From: Lolium rigidum
Taxonomy: Eukaryota; Streptophyta; Magnoliopsida; Poales; Poaceae
Reading direction: 5' to 3'
Assembly (NCBI RefSeq): GCF_022539505.1
Contig: NC_061510.1
Location: forward strand, 277,160,330-277,224,329
DNA length: 64,000 nt
Below, piece by piece: positions 11,903 to 23,979 of the stretch. Position 1 is the first letter of the stretch; the number at the start of each line of letters is the position of its first letter. The notes beneath the pieces were generated by a model. That model had not been told where the DNA came from. It worked only from the letters and a program-made list of their open reading frames with translations, and made no database searches. Position numbers and translations under genes: made by a program.

Positions 11903-12835
11903 ATGGAGAGATCTTCTCTTGAATTCCTATTTGGAAAATCTACTACTACTGCAAAGGTAGTGGATGAGGCGCCAGGTGAGAAAGAGATTCCATATAAAAT
12001 ACCTATGAAAATTATTGAACGTGTTGTGGATAACCGCTATGAAGGGGATGGAACTGTCCATCCTGGAGATCATTTACTGTTTTTACATGAATTATGCGGG
12101 TTATTCAAGTGTGCGGGTATTTCTATGGATGAAGTTAGGAAGAAACTATTCTCTATGTCGCTGTCTGGTAAAGCGGCGCATTGGTATAAACTGCTGAAGA
12201 ATGGGAATTCTCTTGATTGGAAGGATATTGTGCCTCTATTTTATTCTAAATTCTATCCTCCAAGTGAAATTCACAAAGACCGAAATCGCATATATAATTT
12301 CCGGCCTCATGATGGAGAGAGTATTGCCCAACCATGGGGGAGATTGAAGTCTTTAATGCTGAAATGCCCCATTCATGAGCTTCCTGGTAATATCATCATT
12401 GATAATTTCTATGCAAGACTTTCTTTTCAAGATAAAACCTTGCTGGATACTGCTTGTTCTGGATCATTCACACGCAACAAAGAAGAGTTTAAATGGGACC
12501 TTCTTGATCGGATTCGGGAGAATACGGAAGGATGGGAGAACGACAAAGGTAGAGAGTCGGGTATAAATTATGATTATGAATGCATTGAAACTTTTATGGA
12601 TACTGATAAATTTCGAAATATGAGTGCTACTTATGGTCTTGACTCTCAAGTTGTTGCAAATTTTTATAAAGCTTTTGCCTCTCATTTTGAATTGCCTAGG
12701 AAGAGTTTTAATAAGTATCATGAACCTTACAAAGATAAAACTGATTCACCTATAGGTAAATGTATTGAAGTTAAAACTGTTGATCAAATTCTTCCTGAAG
12801 CTTATATTGAAAAAATTCCTTTTCCTGCTAACTAG
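11903..12835 (+). pseudogene. Element B gag (capsid) region
   Basis: A 310-residue frame starting at the first ATG after the primer site. Residues about 45-160 match the retrotransposon gag pattern: LFSMSLSGKAAHWYKLL, then FYSKFYPPSEIHKDRNRIYNF, then WGRLKSLMLKCPIHELP. It is related to, but clearly distinct from, the gag of elements A, D and F (RAKDWLLSLP, GRYYPPAKI). The protease region continues in another frame, so a frameshift near 12800 separates them. The capsid would package element RNA in cytoplasmic particles. No CCHC knuckle is visible. Confidence 0.85.
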
Positions 12836-13355
12836 TGTGGTTAACAAAAGTGCAAAGAAACCTATAGAACCTGAGGAGCAAATAAATGTTGAACCTGCTG
12901 TTGCAATAGTTAAAGACCTTGTGACTGAAAATGTAGAAGATGGTCACATCATTTTCTTCGAAGATGCTTCTAATATTGTTTCACATCCTAGTAAGTCTAG
13001 GAAATCCAGTGTTCCTATGCACTCTGTTAGAATTGGTGATCATTGTTATTATGGTTTATGCGATATTGGTGCAAGTACTAGTGCCATTCCTTATGAGCTT
13101 TACAAGGAAATCATGCATGAGATTGGTTCTTGTGAACTTGAAGATATTGATGTGGTTATTCGACTAGCTAATAGAGAAACTATCTCTCCTATTGGTATTG
13201 TTCGAGATGTGGAAGTTCTATGTGGTAAGATTAAATATCCTGCTGACTTTTTGGTACTTGGTTCTGCCGCTAGTAAGACTTGTCCTATAATTTTTGGTAG
13301 ACCTTTCCTAAATACTTGTGGAGCTATTATAGATTGCAAGAAAGAGAAATTGTGA
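12765..13355 (+). pseudogene. Element B aspartic protease region
   Basis: This is the retroviral-type aspartic protease that matures the polyprotein. Residues about 85-90 read CDIGAS, the equivalent of the DTG/DSG catalytic loop, followed by ADFLVLG and IIFGRPFLNT, which resemble the flap and second conserved loop. The frame overlaps the end of gag and the start of the RT frame, each in a different phase, so an indel lies on both sides. The first part (Glu/Asp-rich) is a linker. The ATG at 12765 lies inside gag and is only the first in the frame, not a true start. Confidence 0.8.
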
Positions 13356-14371
13356 CTAAATTTGCCGGTGAATCTTATGAGTTTAATTTCTCTAAATTTG
13401 CCAAAGTTCCTTATGAAGCTGAGTTGCCTAATGATGATTTTAGAGTTGAACAGCTTGCATCTATTGCTCTTGCTCCTAATAATCCTTTGCAGCATCATTT
13501 GGAGGATCATGAGAGTGAAGTCTTTAGGGAAGAAAGGAATGAGCTTGATGAAATTTTCCTTCGTCAACCTATTATTAAACATGACTTACTGGTTGAAGAT
13601 CTAGGTACAACACCACCGCCAAAGGAAGATCCTGTTTTTGATTTGAAACCGTTGCCTGATAATCTTAAGTATGCTTATATTGATGATAATAAAACATATC
13701 CTGTTATTATTAGTGCTAAGCTTTCAGATTTTGAGGAAGAAAGATTATTGGAAATATTGAAGAAACACCGAGGAGCTATTGGCTACACTCTTGATGACTT
13801 GAAGGGGATTTCTCCCTCTATTTGCCAACATGCCATCAACATGGAAGATGATGCAAAGCTTGTTGTTGAACATCAGCGTCGTCTAATTCCTAAGATGAAG
13901 GATGTGGTAAGGAATGAGGTATTAAAACTTCTTGAAGCTGGTATTATATATCCTATTGCTGATAGTAGATGGGTTAGTCCTATGCATTGTGTTCCTAAGA
14001 AAGGAGGAATAACTGTTGTACCTAATGATAATGATGAGCTCATCCCTCAAAGAGTAGTTGTAGGGTATAGAATGAGTATTGATTTTCGAAAGGTTAATAA
14101 AGTTACTAAGAAAGATCATTACCCTTTACCTTTTATTGATCAAATGCTAGAAAGTTTATCTAAAAACACTCATTTCTGCTTTCTTGATGGTTATTCTGGG
14201 TTTTCACAAATTGCTGTTAGAGCTAAAGATCAAGAGAAAACCACTTTCACTTGTCCCTATGGAACTTATGCTTATAGGCGTATGCCTTTTGGTTTATGTA
14301 ACGCTCCTGCTACTTTTCAAAGATGCATGTCTGCTATTTTTCATGGCTTTTATGAAAAGAGGTATTCATGA
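13316..14371 (+). pseudogene. Element B reverse transcriptase, N-terminal two thirds
   Basis: The RNA-dependent DNA polymerase of element B. Visible RT blocks in order are SRWVSPMHCVPKKGG, the block RMSIDFRKVNKVTKKDHYPLP, FLDGYSGFSQIAV with the first catalytic Asp, TTFTCPYGTYAYRRMPFGL and CNAPATFQRCM. The frame stops just before the YxDD box, which continues in the next frame. Residues 1-150 form the linker from protease. It starts within the protease frame because of an indel near 13340. It cannot make a working enzyme as written. Confidence 0.88.
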
Positions 14372-15219
14372 ATGATTTTTCTGTCTATGGGAATTCTTTT
14401 GATAATTGTTTGCGAAACCTTGATAAAGTTTTGCAGAGATGTGAAGAAACTAACCTTGTTCTTAATTGGGAGAAATGCCACTTTATGGTTAATGAAGGAA
14501 TTGTATTGGGACATAAAATTTCTGAGAGAGGTATTGAAGTTGATAGAGCTAAAGTTGAAGCAATTGAGAAGATGCCCTATCCTAGGGATGTTAAAGGTAT
14601 TCGTAGTATTCTTGGTCATGCTGGTTTTTATAGGAGATTTATTAAAGATTTCTCTAAAATTTCAAAGCCTCTTACCAATCTTCTTCAAAAAGATGTACCT
14701 TTTGTTTTTGATGATGATTGTAAGGAAGCTTTTGAAACTCTAAAGAAAGCCTTAACAACTACTCCCGTAGTTGAACCTCCTGATTGGAATTTAACTTTTG
14801 AAATTATGTGTGATGCTAGTGATTTTGCTGTTGGTGCTGTTCTTGGACAGCGAGTAGATAAAAAATTGAATGTTATTCATTATGCTAGTAAAACTCTTGA
14901 TGCTGCTCAAAGAAATTATACTACAACTGAAAAAGAATTATTAGCTGTAGTTTTTGCTTGTGACAAGTTTAGACCTTATATTGTTGATTCAAAAGTCACA
15001 ATTCATACTGATCATGCTGCAATTAGGTACCTTATGGAAAATAAAGATGCTAAGCCAAGGCTTATTAGATGGGTGCTTCTTTTGCAAGAATTTGGTTTAC
15101 ATATTGTAGATAGGAAAGGTGCTGATAATCCCGTTGTCGATAATTTGTCTAGATTGGAAAATATTGCTTATGATCTTGTTCCGTTAATGATAGTTTTCCA
15201 AATGAACAATTGGCTGTAA
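14368..15219 (+). pseudogene. Element B RT thumb and RNase H
   Basis: A continuation of pol in a third frame. It begins at the catalytic box, which here reads FMND where an Asp pair is usual, so the first of the two metal-binding aspartates is changed as well as frameshifted. RT thumb blocks follow ([30 protein letters not shown]). RNase H follows from about residue 145: [14 protein letters not shown] (Asp), [12 protein letters not shown] (Glu), [11 protein letters not shown] (Asp) and [13 protein letters not shown] (Asp), so all four acidic positions are present. The frame ends near 15200 and integrase continues in another phase. Confidence 0.87.
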
Positions 15220-15406
15220 TAAAGGTGAGCTCGCGAGATAGTCCTTGGTATGCTGATTATGCTAACTTTATTGTTTCCAAGTACTTGCCTCCAACCTTTT
15301 CAGCTCAGCAAAGGAGGAAATTCTTTTGTGACTTGAGGCATTATTTTTGGGATGACCCACACTTATATAAAGAAGGAGTGGATGGTATTATGCGAAGATG
15401 TGTCCC
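15210..15406 (+). pseudogene. Element B integrase, N-terminal part before solo LTR C
   Basis: This is the linker from RNase H into integrase (PWYADYANFIVSKYLPP, then DDPHLYKEGVDGIMRRCVP). The reading frame is cut at 15406 by solo LTR C. Because the insert plus target copy is 1434 bases, a multiple of three, the same frame resumes at 16841. The open frame continues into the LTR until 15470, but those residues are not integrase. Confidence 0.82.
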
Positions 15407-16835
15407 TGATGTCTACGGGTGCTTCTATTCTTGTAGACAGTGTTGGGCCTCCAAGAGCAGAGGTTTGTAGAACAGCAGCAAGTTTCCCTTAAGTGGATCA
15501 CCCAAGGTTTATCGATCTCAGGGAGGAAGAGGTCAAAGATATCCCTCTCAAGCAACCCCTGCAACCACAAAGCAAGAAGTCTCTTGTGTCCCCAACACAC
15601 CTAATACACTTGTCAGATGTATAGGTGCACTAGTTCGGCAAAGAGATAGTGAGATGCAAGTAATATGGATGAGTATGAGTGGTAATAGCAATCTGAATAA
15701 AATATGGCAGCGAGTAAACATGCAACAAAACAGTAAACAAACGGAGATTCGATGCTTGGAAGCAAGGCCTAGGGATCCCTCTTTCACTAGTGGACACTCT
15801 CAACAATGATCACATAATAGGACTACTCTACACCCTCTTGTTGTATGATGAACACCACTAATTGTGTAGGATTACACGAACCCTCAATGCCGGAGTTAAC
15901 AAGCTCCACAATATTCAATGTTCATATTTAAATAACCTTAGAGTGCAAGATAGATCAACACAATCACACCAAGAACTAACATAGCATGCACACTCGTCAC
16001 CATCACACTATGAAGGAGGCATAGATCACATCGATACTTATCATAGCAATAGTTAACTTCATAATCTACAAGAGATTACAATCATAACCCACGCCAAGTA
16101 CTACACGATGCACACACTCGTCACCATTACACCGTGCGGGAGGAATAGACTACTTTAATAACATCACTAGAGTAGCACATAGATGATATTCAACTAGATC
16201 ACATAAAGAGAGAGGTGAACCACATAGCTACAGCGGAGCCCTCAGCCCCGGGGTGAATTACTCCCTCCTCATCATGGAGACAGCGATGGCGGTGCAGATG
16301 GCGGTGGAGACGGCGGTGGAGATGACTCCGGGGGCAATTCCCCGTCCCGGCAGGGTGCCGGAACAGAGACTTCTGTCCCCCGAATTGGAGTTTCGCGATG
16401 GCGGCGGTTCTGGAAGGTTTTCTCTGGTTTCGTCGAACGGAGTCGAGGTTTTAGGTCAGGGACGACTAAATAGGCGAAGAGGCGTAGTCGGAGGGGCCAC
16501 GGGGTGCCCACACACTAGGGGGCGCCCCCTTGGGCCGCGCCGCCCTGTGGGGTGGGGCCCCCCTGGCTCCCCTCTGGCCTTTCTCCGGTGCTCTGGAAGC
16601 TTCCGGGAATTATAAGATCTTCGGTGTTGATTTCGTCCGATTCCGAAAATATTTCCTTACTAGGATTTCGAAACCAAAAACAGCGAGAACAAAGCAATCG
16701 GCCTTTCGGCATCTCGTCAATAGGTTAGTTCCGGAAAACGCATAAAATCATCATAAAGTATGCATAAAACATGTAGATATCATCAATAATGTGGCATGGA
16801 ACATAAGAAATTATCGATACGTCGGAGACGTATCA
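15407..16835 (-). mobile_element. Solo LTR C
   Basis: A 1429-bp solitary LTR in minus orientation, starting TGATGTCTACGGG and ending GACGTATCA on the plus strand. Perfect target copies GTCCC flank it (15402-15406, 16836-16840), and there is no interior or second LTR, so it was produced by LTR-LTR recombination. Its upstream half (GC-rich block 16270-16620) resembles the U3 half of the element J LTR, while its other end differs, so it belongs to a related family. A TATA-like sequence lies near 16455-16475 on the minus strand. Confidence 0.93.
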
Positions 16836-16840
16836 GTCCC

Positions 16841-17097
16841 CGAATATGAACAACAAGAGATATTGAGTAAGTGTCATGGTAGTGTTTATGGAGGACTTCA
16901 CGCCGGAGATAGAACCACACAAAAGGTTCTACAGTCAGGTTTTTATTGGCCAACTCTCTTTAAAGATGCAAGAAAGTTTATCTTATCTTGTGATGAATGT
17001 CAAAGAGTTGGTAATATCTCTAGACGCAATGAAATGCCTATGAATTATACTCTTGTTATTGAACCATTTGATTGTTGGGGATTTGACTTCATGGGTC
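16841..17097 (+). pseudogene. Element B integrase zinc-binding domain, cut by element D
   Basis: The integrase frame resumes after the solo LTR: YGGLHAGDRTTQKVLQSGFYWP followed by CDECQRVG, which is the HHCC zinc-binding module (the first His position is Leu here), then MNYTLVIEPFDCWGFDFMG just before the catalytic core. Element D inserts at 17098 after GGGTC. The DDE core is not found later in the window. Confidence 0.85.
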
Positions 17098-18700
17098 TGA
17101 TGGCGTGTAAGACACACGTCCGTTGGGAACCCCAAGAGGAAGGTGTGATGTGTACAGCGACAAGTTTTCCCTCAGTAAGAAAACAAGGTTATCGAACCAG
17201 TAGGAGTCAAGGAACACGTGAAGGTTGCTGGTGGCGGAGTCTACTGCGGCGCAACACCAGGGATTCCGGCGCCAACGTGGAACCTGCACAACACAATCAA
17301 AGTACTTTGCCCCAACGCAACAGTGAGGTTGTCAATCTCACCGGCTTGCTGAAAACAAATGATTAGATGTATAGTGTGGAAGATGATGTTTGTTTGCGAA
17401 GAACAGTAAAGAACAAGTATTGCAGTAGATTGTATTTCAGATGTAAAGAATGGATCGGGGTCCACAGTTCACTAGTGGTGTCTCTCCCATAAGATAAATA
17501 GCATGTTGGGTGAACAAATTACAGTTGGGCAATTGACAAATAAAGAAGGCATAACAATGCACATACATATATCACGATGAGTACTATGAGATTTAATCGT
17601 GGCATTACGACAAAGTACATAGACCGCTATCCAAGCATGCATCTATGCCTAAAAAGTCCACCTTCAGAGTTATCATCCGAACCCCTTCCAAGTATTAAGT
17701 TGCAAACAACATACAATTGCATTAAGTATGGTGCGTAATGTAATCAACACAAATATCCTTAGACAAAGTATTGATGTTTTATCCCTAGCGGCAACAAGAC
17801 ATCCACAACCTTAGAACTGTCTCGTCACCTGTCCCGCATTCAATGGAGGCATGAACCCACTATCGAGCATAAATACTCCCTCTTGGAGTTACAAGTATCA
17901 ACTTGGCCAGAGCCTCTACTAGCAACGGAGAGCATGCAAGAACATAAACAACACATATGATAGATTGATAATCAACTTGACATAGTATTCCATATTCATC
18001 GGATCCCAACAAACACGACATGTAGCATTACAAATAGATGATCTTGATCATGATAGGCAGCTCACAAGATCTAACATGATAGCACAATGAGGAGAAGACA
18101 ACCATCTAGCTACTGCTATGGACCCATAGTCCAGTGGTGAACTACTCACACATCAATCCGGAGGCGATCATGGCGATGAAGAGCCCTCCGGGAGATGATT
18201 CCCCTCTCCGGCAGGGTGCCGGAGGCGACCTCCTGAATCCCCCGAGATGGGATTGGCGGCGGCGGCGTCTCTGGAAGGTTTTCCGTATCGTGGCTCTCGA
18301 TACTGGGGGTTTCGCGACGAAGGCTTTAAGTAGGCGGAAGGGCGGAGTCGGAGGGCTGACGGGGGCCCCACACCATAGGGTGGCGCGGGCTCCACCCAGG
18401 CTGCGCGGCCCTGTGGTGTCGGCGCCCCGTCGCCCCACTTCGTTTCCCTTTCGGTCTTCTGGAAGTTTCGTGGAAAAATAAGATCCTGGCGTTGATTTCG
18501 TCCAATTCCGAGAATATTTGCTTTGTAGGATTTCTGAAACCAAAAACAGCAGAAAACAGCAACTGGCTCTTCGGCATCTCGTCAATAGGTTAGTGCCGGA
18601 AAATGCATAATAATGACATATAATGTGTATAAAACATGTGAGTATCATCATAAAAGTAGCATGGAACATAAGAAATTATAGATACGTTTGAGAAGTATCA
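17098..18700 (-). repeat. Element D LTR (left copy)
   Basis: 1603 bp, TGATGGCGTGTAAGACACACG to GAAGTATCA. The subtype is distinct from element A (ATTTCACACG) and from E and F (AGTTGACACG). It pairs with 29285-30454, which matches up to the point where E inserted. Confidence 0.9.
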
Positions 18701-21307
18701 AGCATCCCCAAGCTTAGTTCCTACTCGCCCTCGAGTAGGTAAACGATAACAAGGATAATTTATGAAGTGACATGCTATCATAATCTTGATCAATACTATT
18801 GTAAAGCATATGAGATGAATGCAGCGATTCGAAGCAATGGTGAAGACAATGAGTAAACAAATGAATCATATAGCAAAGACTTTTCATGAATAATAATTTC
18901 AAGACAAGCATCAATAAGACTTGCATAAGAGTTAACTCGTAAAACATTCTTAGTAGAAAGCTTTGAAGCAACACAAAGGAAGATATAAGTTTCAGCAGTT
19001 GCTTTCAACTTCAACATGTTTATCTCATGGATAATTGTCAACACAAAGTAATATAACAAGTGCAATAGGTAAACATGTAAGAATCAATGCACACAGTCCA
19101 CACAAGTGTTTGCTTCTAAGATAGAAAGAAGTAGGTAAACTGACTCAACAATAAAGTAGAAGATAGGTCCTTCGCAGAGGGAAGCATGGATTACTATTTT
19201 TGTGCTAGAGCTTTTCATTTTGAAAACATAGAAACAATTTTGTCAACGGTAGTAATAAATCATATGTGTTATGTATAAGACATCTTATAAGTTGCAAGCC
19301 TCATGCATAGTATACCAATAGTGCTCGCACCTTGTCCTAATTAGCTTGGATTAACACGGATTATCATTGCATAACATATGTTTCAACCAAGTGTCACAAA
19401 GGGGTACCTCTATGCCGCATGTACAAAGGTCTAAGGAGAAAGATCGCATTTGATTTCTCGTTTTTGATTATTCTCAACTTAGACATCCATACCGGGACAA
19501 CATAGACAACAGATAATGGACTCCTCTTTAATGCATAAGCATTCAACAACAGATAATACTCTTATAAGAGATTGAGAATTAATTGTCCAAACTGAAACTT
19601 CCACCATGAATCATGGCTTTAGTTAGCGGCCCAATGTTCTTCTCTAACAATATGCATACTCAAACCATTTGATCATGAAAATCGCCCTTACTTCAGACAA
19701 GACGAACATGCATAGCAACTCACATGATATTCAACAAAGGTGTAAAAGTTGATGGCGTCCCCAGAAGCATGGTTACCGCTCAACAAGCAACTTTTTAAGA
19801 AATAAGGATACATAAGTACATATTCTTTACCACAATAGTTTTTAAGGCTATTTTCCCATGAGCTATATATTGCAAAGACAAAGGAATAGAATTTTTAAAG
19901 GTAGCACTCAAGTAATGTACTTTGGAATGGCAGAGAAATACCATGTAGTAGGTAGGTATGGTGGACACAAATGGCATGGTTTTTGGCTCAAGGATTTGGA
20001 TGCACGAGAAGAATTCCTCTCAATACAAGGCTAGGCTAGCAAGGTTATTTGAAGCAAACTCAAGTATAAAATGGTACAGCAAAGCTTACATATGAACATA
20101 TTGTAAGCATTATAAGACTTTACATTGTCTCCTTGTTGTTCAAACACCTTAACCAGAAAATATCTAGACTCTAGAGAAACTAATCATGCAAACCAAATTT
20201 TAACAAGCTCTATGTAGTTCTTCATTAATGGGTGCAACGTACATGATGCAAGAGCTTAAACATGATCTATATGAGCACAACAATTGCCAAGTATCAAATT
20301 ATTCAAGACATTATACCATTTACCACATGCAGCATTTTCTGTTTCTAACCATATAACAATGAACGGAGCAGTTTCAACCTTCGCCATGAACATTAAGAAT
20401 AAAGCTAAGAATATATGTGTTCATACGAAACAGCGGAGCGTGTCTCTCTCCCAAACAAGGAATGCTAGGATCCGATTTTATTCAAACAAAAACAAAAACA
20501 AACAGACGCTCCAAGTAAAGCACATAAGATGTGACGGAATAAAAATATAGTTTCACTAGAGGTGACCTGATAATTGTCGATGAAGAAGGGATGCCTTGGG
20601 CATCCCCAAGCTTAGATGCTTGAGTCTTCTTAAAATATGCAGGGATGAACCACGGGGGCATCCCCAAGCTTAGACTTTTCACTCTTCTTGATCATATTGT
20701 ATCATCCTCCTCTCTTGACCCTTGAAAACTTCCTCCACACCAAACTCAAAACAAACTCATTAGAGGGTTAGTGCATAATTGAAAATTCATATATTCAGAG
20801 GTGACATAATCATTTTTAACACTTCTGGACATTGCACAAAGCTACTGAAAGTTAATGGAACAAAGAAATCCATCAAACATAGCAAAACAGGCAAAGCGAA
20901 ATAAAAGGCAGATTCTATCAAAACAGAACAGTCCGTAAAGACGAATTTTTCAGGGGCACTTAACTTGCTCAGATGAAAATTCTCAAATTGAATGAAAGTT
21001 GCATAAATATCTGAGGATCACGCACGTAAATTGGCAGATTTTTCTAAATTTCCTACAGCAGGGGCTGCTCAATTTCGTGACAGTAAGTAATCTGTTTCTG
21101 CGCAGTAATCCAAATCTAGTATTGACTTTACTATCAAAGACTTTACTTGGCACAACAATGCAATAAAATAAAGATAAGGAGAGGTTGCTACAGTAGTAAC
21201 AACTTCCAAGACTCAAATATAAAACAAAGGTGCAGAAGTAAAATAATGGGTTGTATCCCATAAGCGCTTTTCTTTAACGCCTTTCAGCTAGGCGCAGAAA
21301 GTGTGAA
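18701..21307 (-). repeat. Element D non-coding 3' domain
   Basis: This has the same layout as in element A. The polypurine tract is at 18702-18715 (minus) against the LTR, with two internal copies of the same motif at 20599-20613 and 20657-20671. No supported frame was found. Confidence 0.78.
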
Positions 21308-21344
21308 TCAAGTATTATCAAGAGATGAAGGATCAACATCATAA
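21308..21344 (-). pseudogene. Last codons of element D gag/protease frame
   Basis: These are the C-terminal codons of the D polyprotein (ending SSLDNT and TGA at 21308-21310), separated from the rest of the frame (26965-29032) by the Helitron. Joining 21344 to 26965 gives exactly the sequence seen in elements A and F at this place, which fixes the Helitron borders. Confidence 0.8.
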
Positions 21345-21823
21345 TCTATTATATACTAAAAGCAAAATGAGGGAGTTTTTCGAGGCATCAGGTTAATCCA
21401 CATATGCTTAAAAAATATGAACCGGTGATTTTTATCTCAACGGCTCAGATTAAGTACCCCTTTGTTTGGGCTTAAATTCTTGATTCTTGGATTCTAGCTA
21501 TTGTAGAATTAGAATCTGAAACAAACAGCCCTACAATACACAGATTGTCTAGAATTGATTCTAAAAAAATACACACAGAGAAGCAGAATCTCAGAATTGG
21601 CAAAATATGTGATTCCCGAGCTTTTTCCTTCGAGCCGAAACGTTTTTTCAGCGCGGCGTCCTCTTTTCTCTATCTCTAACCCCTCACGACCCTTTTCCCC
21701 ACGACCCGCACGTAGCCGCCTCGCCCCAGGAATTCCGCCGCCGGCTCCCGCTCCTCCGGCTGCCGCCTCACGGATCCCACCTGCTCCTCCGGCCGCCGCC
21801 AAACCGGTCGTCGCTCCGCTCAA

Positions 21824-21880
21824 CCGGCCGCCGTCGACTCGGTCCGCTCAGCCGGCCGCCATCGACTCGGTCCGCTCCAC
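21824..21880. repeat. Short tandem duplication in the PIF element leader
   Basis: Two adjacent 28-bp units beginning CCGGCCGCCGTCGACTC and CCGGCCGCCATCGACTC lie in a GC-rich stretch upstream of the transposase. The overlapping Pro/Ala-rich frames on both strands have no domain support; this may be an untranslated first exon. Confidence 0.6.
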
Positions 21881-22366
21881 CACGTCCGGCTGCAGCGTCC
21901 CTCCGGCACGTCCCTGTGAAGGTATACTTTCTCCGCTGGCCACCACGCCGACGAGCTCCTCATCCCCCGTCTCTGTGTCGATTCGATGTTGTTTGTGATG
22001 TGCATGCATCTAGATGAACCGAGTGGTATGGTCGGCCTCCGTTCGGACGCGAGCTCGTAATGTGATCTGGATCAAGGACCTCATCGCGCTCCTCCTCTAG
22101 TGTTTGAGCGTGGCCGGCAGGTGACGCACTTACTAGTCCTACTACTTGATTTATCTGCGTCTTTGCTGGAGTTGTTTTGGCTGAAACATGCATAGCTGTT
22201 GTTTGCTGGCCGGTGCTTCACAACATAGTTGATACGTATATGCATTGCTGTTAGGCCGGTAGATACGCTATTGTTACTAGCTAGTAACCGAGGAAACAGT
22301 AATTAACCGAGGAAAGCTGCTGCGTAGTGTTTATATGGAACCATTGCATCAACCTCTCCCCTTACA

Positions 22367-23252
22367 ATCGCCGCATGAGGCTAGCATTTTTCAAGCGGTC
22401 AACCGAGGTAATACACAGGAAATTCAACCATGTGCTAGAGTGCTTGAACAAGATGGCTGTAGATACTATTAAGCCAAAAGATCCGGACTTCAGAGACGTG
22501 CATGAAAGGCTTCGAGATTCTAGATTTTCACCTCACTTTGATGATTGCATTGGTGCAATTGATGGGTCTCATATCCCTGTGGTTGTTCCAGCTGATGAGA
22601 TAGTGAACCATGTTGGTCGGCATGGGTATCCAACACAGAATATCATGGCAGTGTGCGACTTTGATATGAGATTCACCTCTGTAGTTGCGGGATGGCCAGG
22701 GTCAGCACATGACACAAGGATATTTAAGGACACTTTGGTGAAGTATGCAGCTAAGTTTCCACACCCGCCGAAAGGTAACATTACAATTGTTTCTTGTATT
22801 ATTACATTACCATAATACAATACTATATTACATAACAATACACGTGTTGTTTTTTCAGGTAGGTACTATCTTGTTGATTCTGGTTATCCAAATTGTGAGG
22901 GGTATCTAGCTCCATACAAGTCGACAAAATACCATGTGCCAGAATTTATCCATGGTGACCCCCCAATGGTAAAAAAGAAATCTTTAACCATGCCCATTCG
23001 TCGCTACGCAATGTCATTGAGCGTGCATTTCGTGTGTTAAAGATGAAGTGGCGTATTTTATTGCATATGCCATCTTACCCCTGTGACAAGCAAGTTTTGA
23101 TCATTGTTGCTTGTATGACACTTCATAATTTTATCAGGGACAGCCACTTGAGAGATAAAGAGTTTGATAGATGTGATCGTGATGAGTACTACATGCCAGG
23201 GGATCTACTACCTCCACCTATCGGTCGGGTATCTAACATTGTGCATTGGTGA
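22367..23252 (+). pseudogene. PIF/Harbinger transposase remnant (DDE nuclease, HARBI1-like)
   Basis: A DDE transposase of the PIF/Harbinger type. Exon 1 (to 22774) has FNHVLECLNKMAVD, then DDCIGAIDGSHIPVVVP with the first catalytic Asp, then FDMRFTSVVAGWPGSAHDTR. A GT-AG intron of 84 bp is predicted at 22775-22858; removing it gives PPKGRYYLVDSGYPN with the second Asp. A one-base shift near 22970 moves the rest to another frame, which contains the third acidic residue (IERAF) and then WRILLHMPSYPC and ACMTLHNFIRDS. The N-terminus is incomplete. All three catalytic residues are still visible, so the decay is moderate. Confidence 0.88.
22775..22858 (+). other. Predicted intron of the transposase
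   Basis: GTAACATT to TTTTTTCAG, 84 bp, AT-rich. The flanking reading frame joins cleanly at a conserved place (PPK-G-RYYLVD), which supports real splicing in the ancestor. Confidence 0.75.
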
Positions 23253-23979
23253 TGATGCTCTCATGAAAGTAACCAGGGAGAGAATAGTTGATGGATTATT
23301 GGCAGCTACAGATGGAGTTTAGTTTTACGCACTACTTTCGGGTGATGGTTGATGTACGTTTAGGATGATGGTTGATAATTGAACGTGAATTTTGGATGAT
23401 GGTTTCAAATTCTTAAAATATTTGTATATATACTTGTCATTTTGATGAAACCTCGACAGAAGCAGTAACTAAAACACGCAGAAATGAAGATATAACATAC
23501 ATATTACATTAATTACGGTCTGTAAAGCTGCCCAAACAGCAAAGTAAACAAACAGACAGATTCTGATTCTCAGATTCCACGGCAGGGTAAACAAACAGAC
23601 TGTTTCTGATTCCAGAAATCAAGAATCACAGCTGATTCTCAGGAATCAGGATTGACAGCAGAATCTCAGAATCCAAAACCCAAACAAAGGGGGCCTAAAA
23701 GGTTACGTACTATAATATGCGTGTACAAAATAAACCTGTGGCACGGTAAACACCATATATGTATATATGTACGCACCACAACACACCACACCACCTAAAT
23801 AACATTGGCGTTGGATCTATTAATTAATGGCATAAAAGGAGTTGACTCAAAGACGTCACGAATATACAACTTTTACAGCTACGATCTCAATCTGTTGTCA
23901 CGTACAGAACATCTGAACATGCATATGCTTCTGAAACAAATCCACACAATAGATCTACGTACAATAGATCTACGTATGT

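Larger units (their letters stand above)
716..17097 (+). mobile_element. Element B: Athila-lineage Gypsy retrotransposon with pol, degenerate and nested
   Basis: This is the left part of an LTR retrotransposon on the plus strand. In order it has a 5' LTR, a tRNA-Asp primer binding site, gag, a protease with a DIGAS active site, reverse transcriptase, RNase H and the zinc-binding start of integrase. The PR-RT-RH-IN order is that of Gypsy elements, and the gag type and Asp primer fit the Athila lineage. It is the oldest layer of the left nest: elements A and a CACTA lie in its LTR, and solo LTR C and element D lie in its integrase. The integrase core and 3' LTR are not found in the window. At least four reading-frame shifts make it non-functional as written. 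Confidence 0.85.
21454..23695 (+). mobile_element. PIF/Harbinger DNA transposon inside the Helitron
   Basis: A 2242-bp element flanked by 3-bp target copies TAA (21451-21453, 23696-23698). The inverted ends share CCCCTTTGTTTGGG with mismatches in the outermost three bases, followed on both sides by a GGATTCT-rich subterminal region. It contains the transposase remnant described separately. Only one of the two genes usual in autonomous PIF/Harbinger elements (transposase plus a Myb-like protein) is recognisable. Two AATC/GATTCT-rich blocks near the right end (23570-23680) look like subterminal repeats. Confidence 0.85.

Noticed and set aside
16791..17366. 191-codon frame taken as one protein
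   Set aside because: It is a chance fusion of the solo LTR end, the integrase fragment (16841-17097) and the element D LTR; only the middle part is a real coding remnant.
21555..21998. 147-codon Pro/Ala-rich frame upstream of the PIF transposase
   Set aside because: It contains a 28-bp duplication, has a competing frame on the other strand and no domain; more likely untranslated leader.
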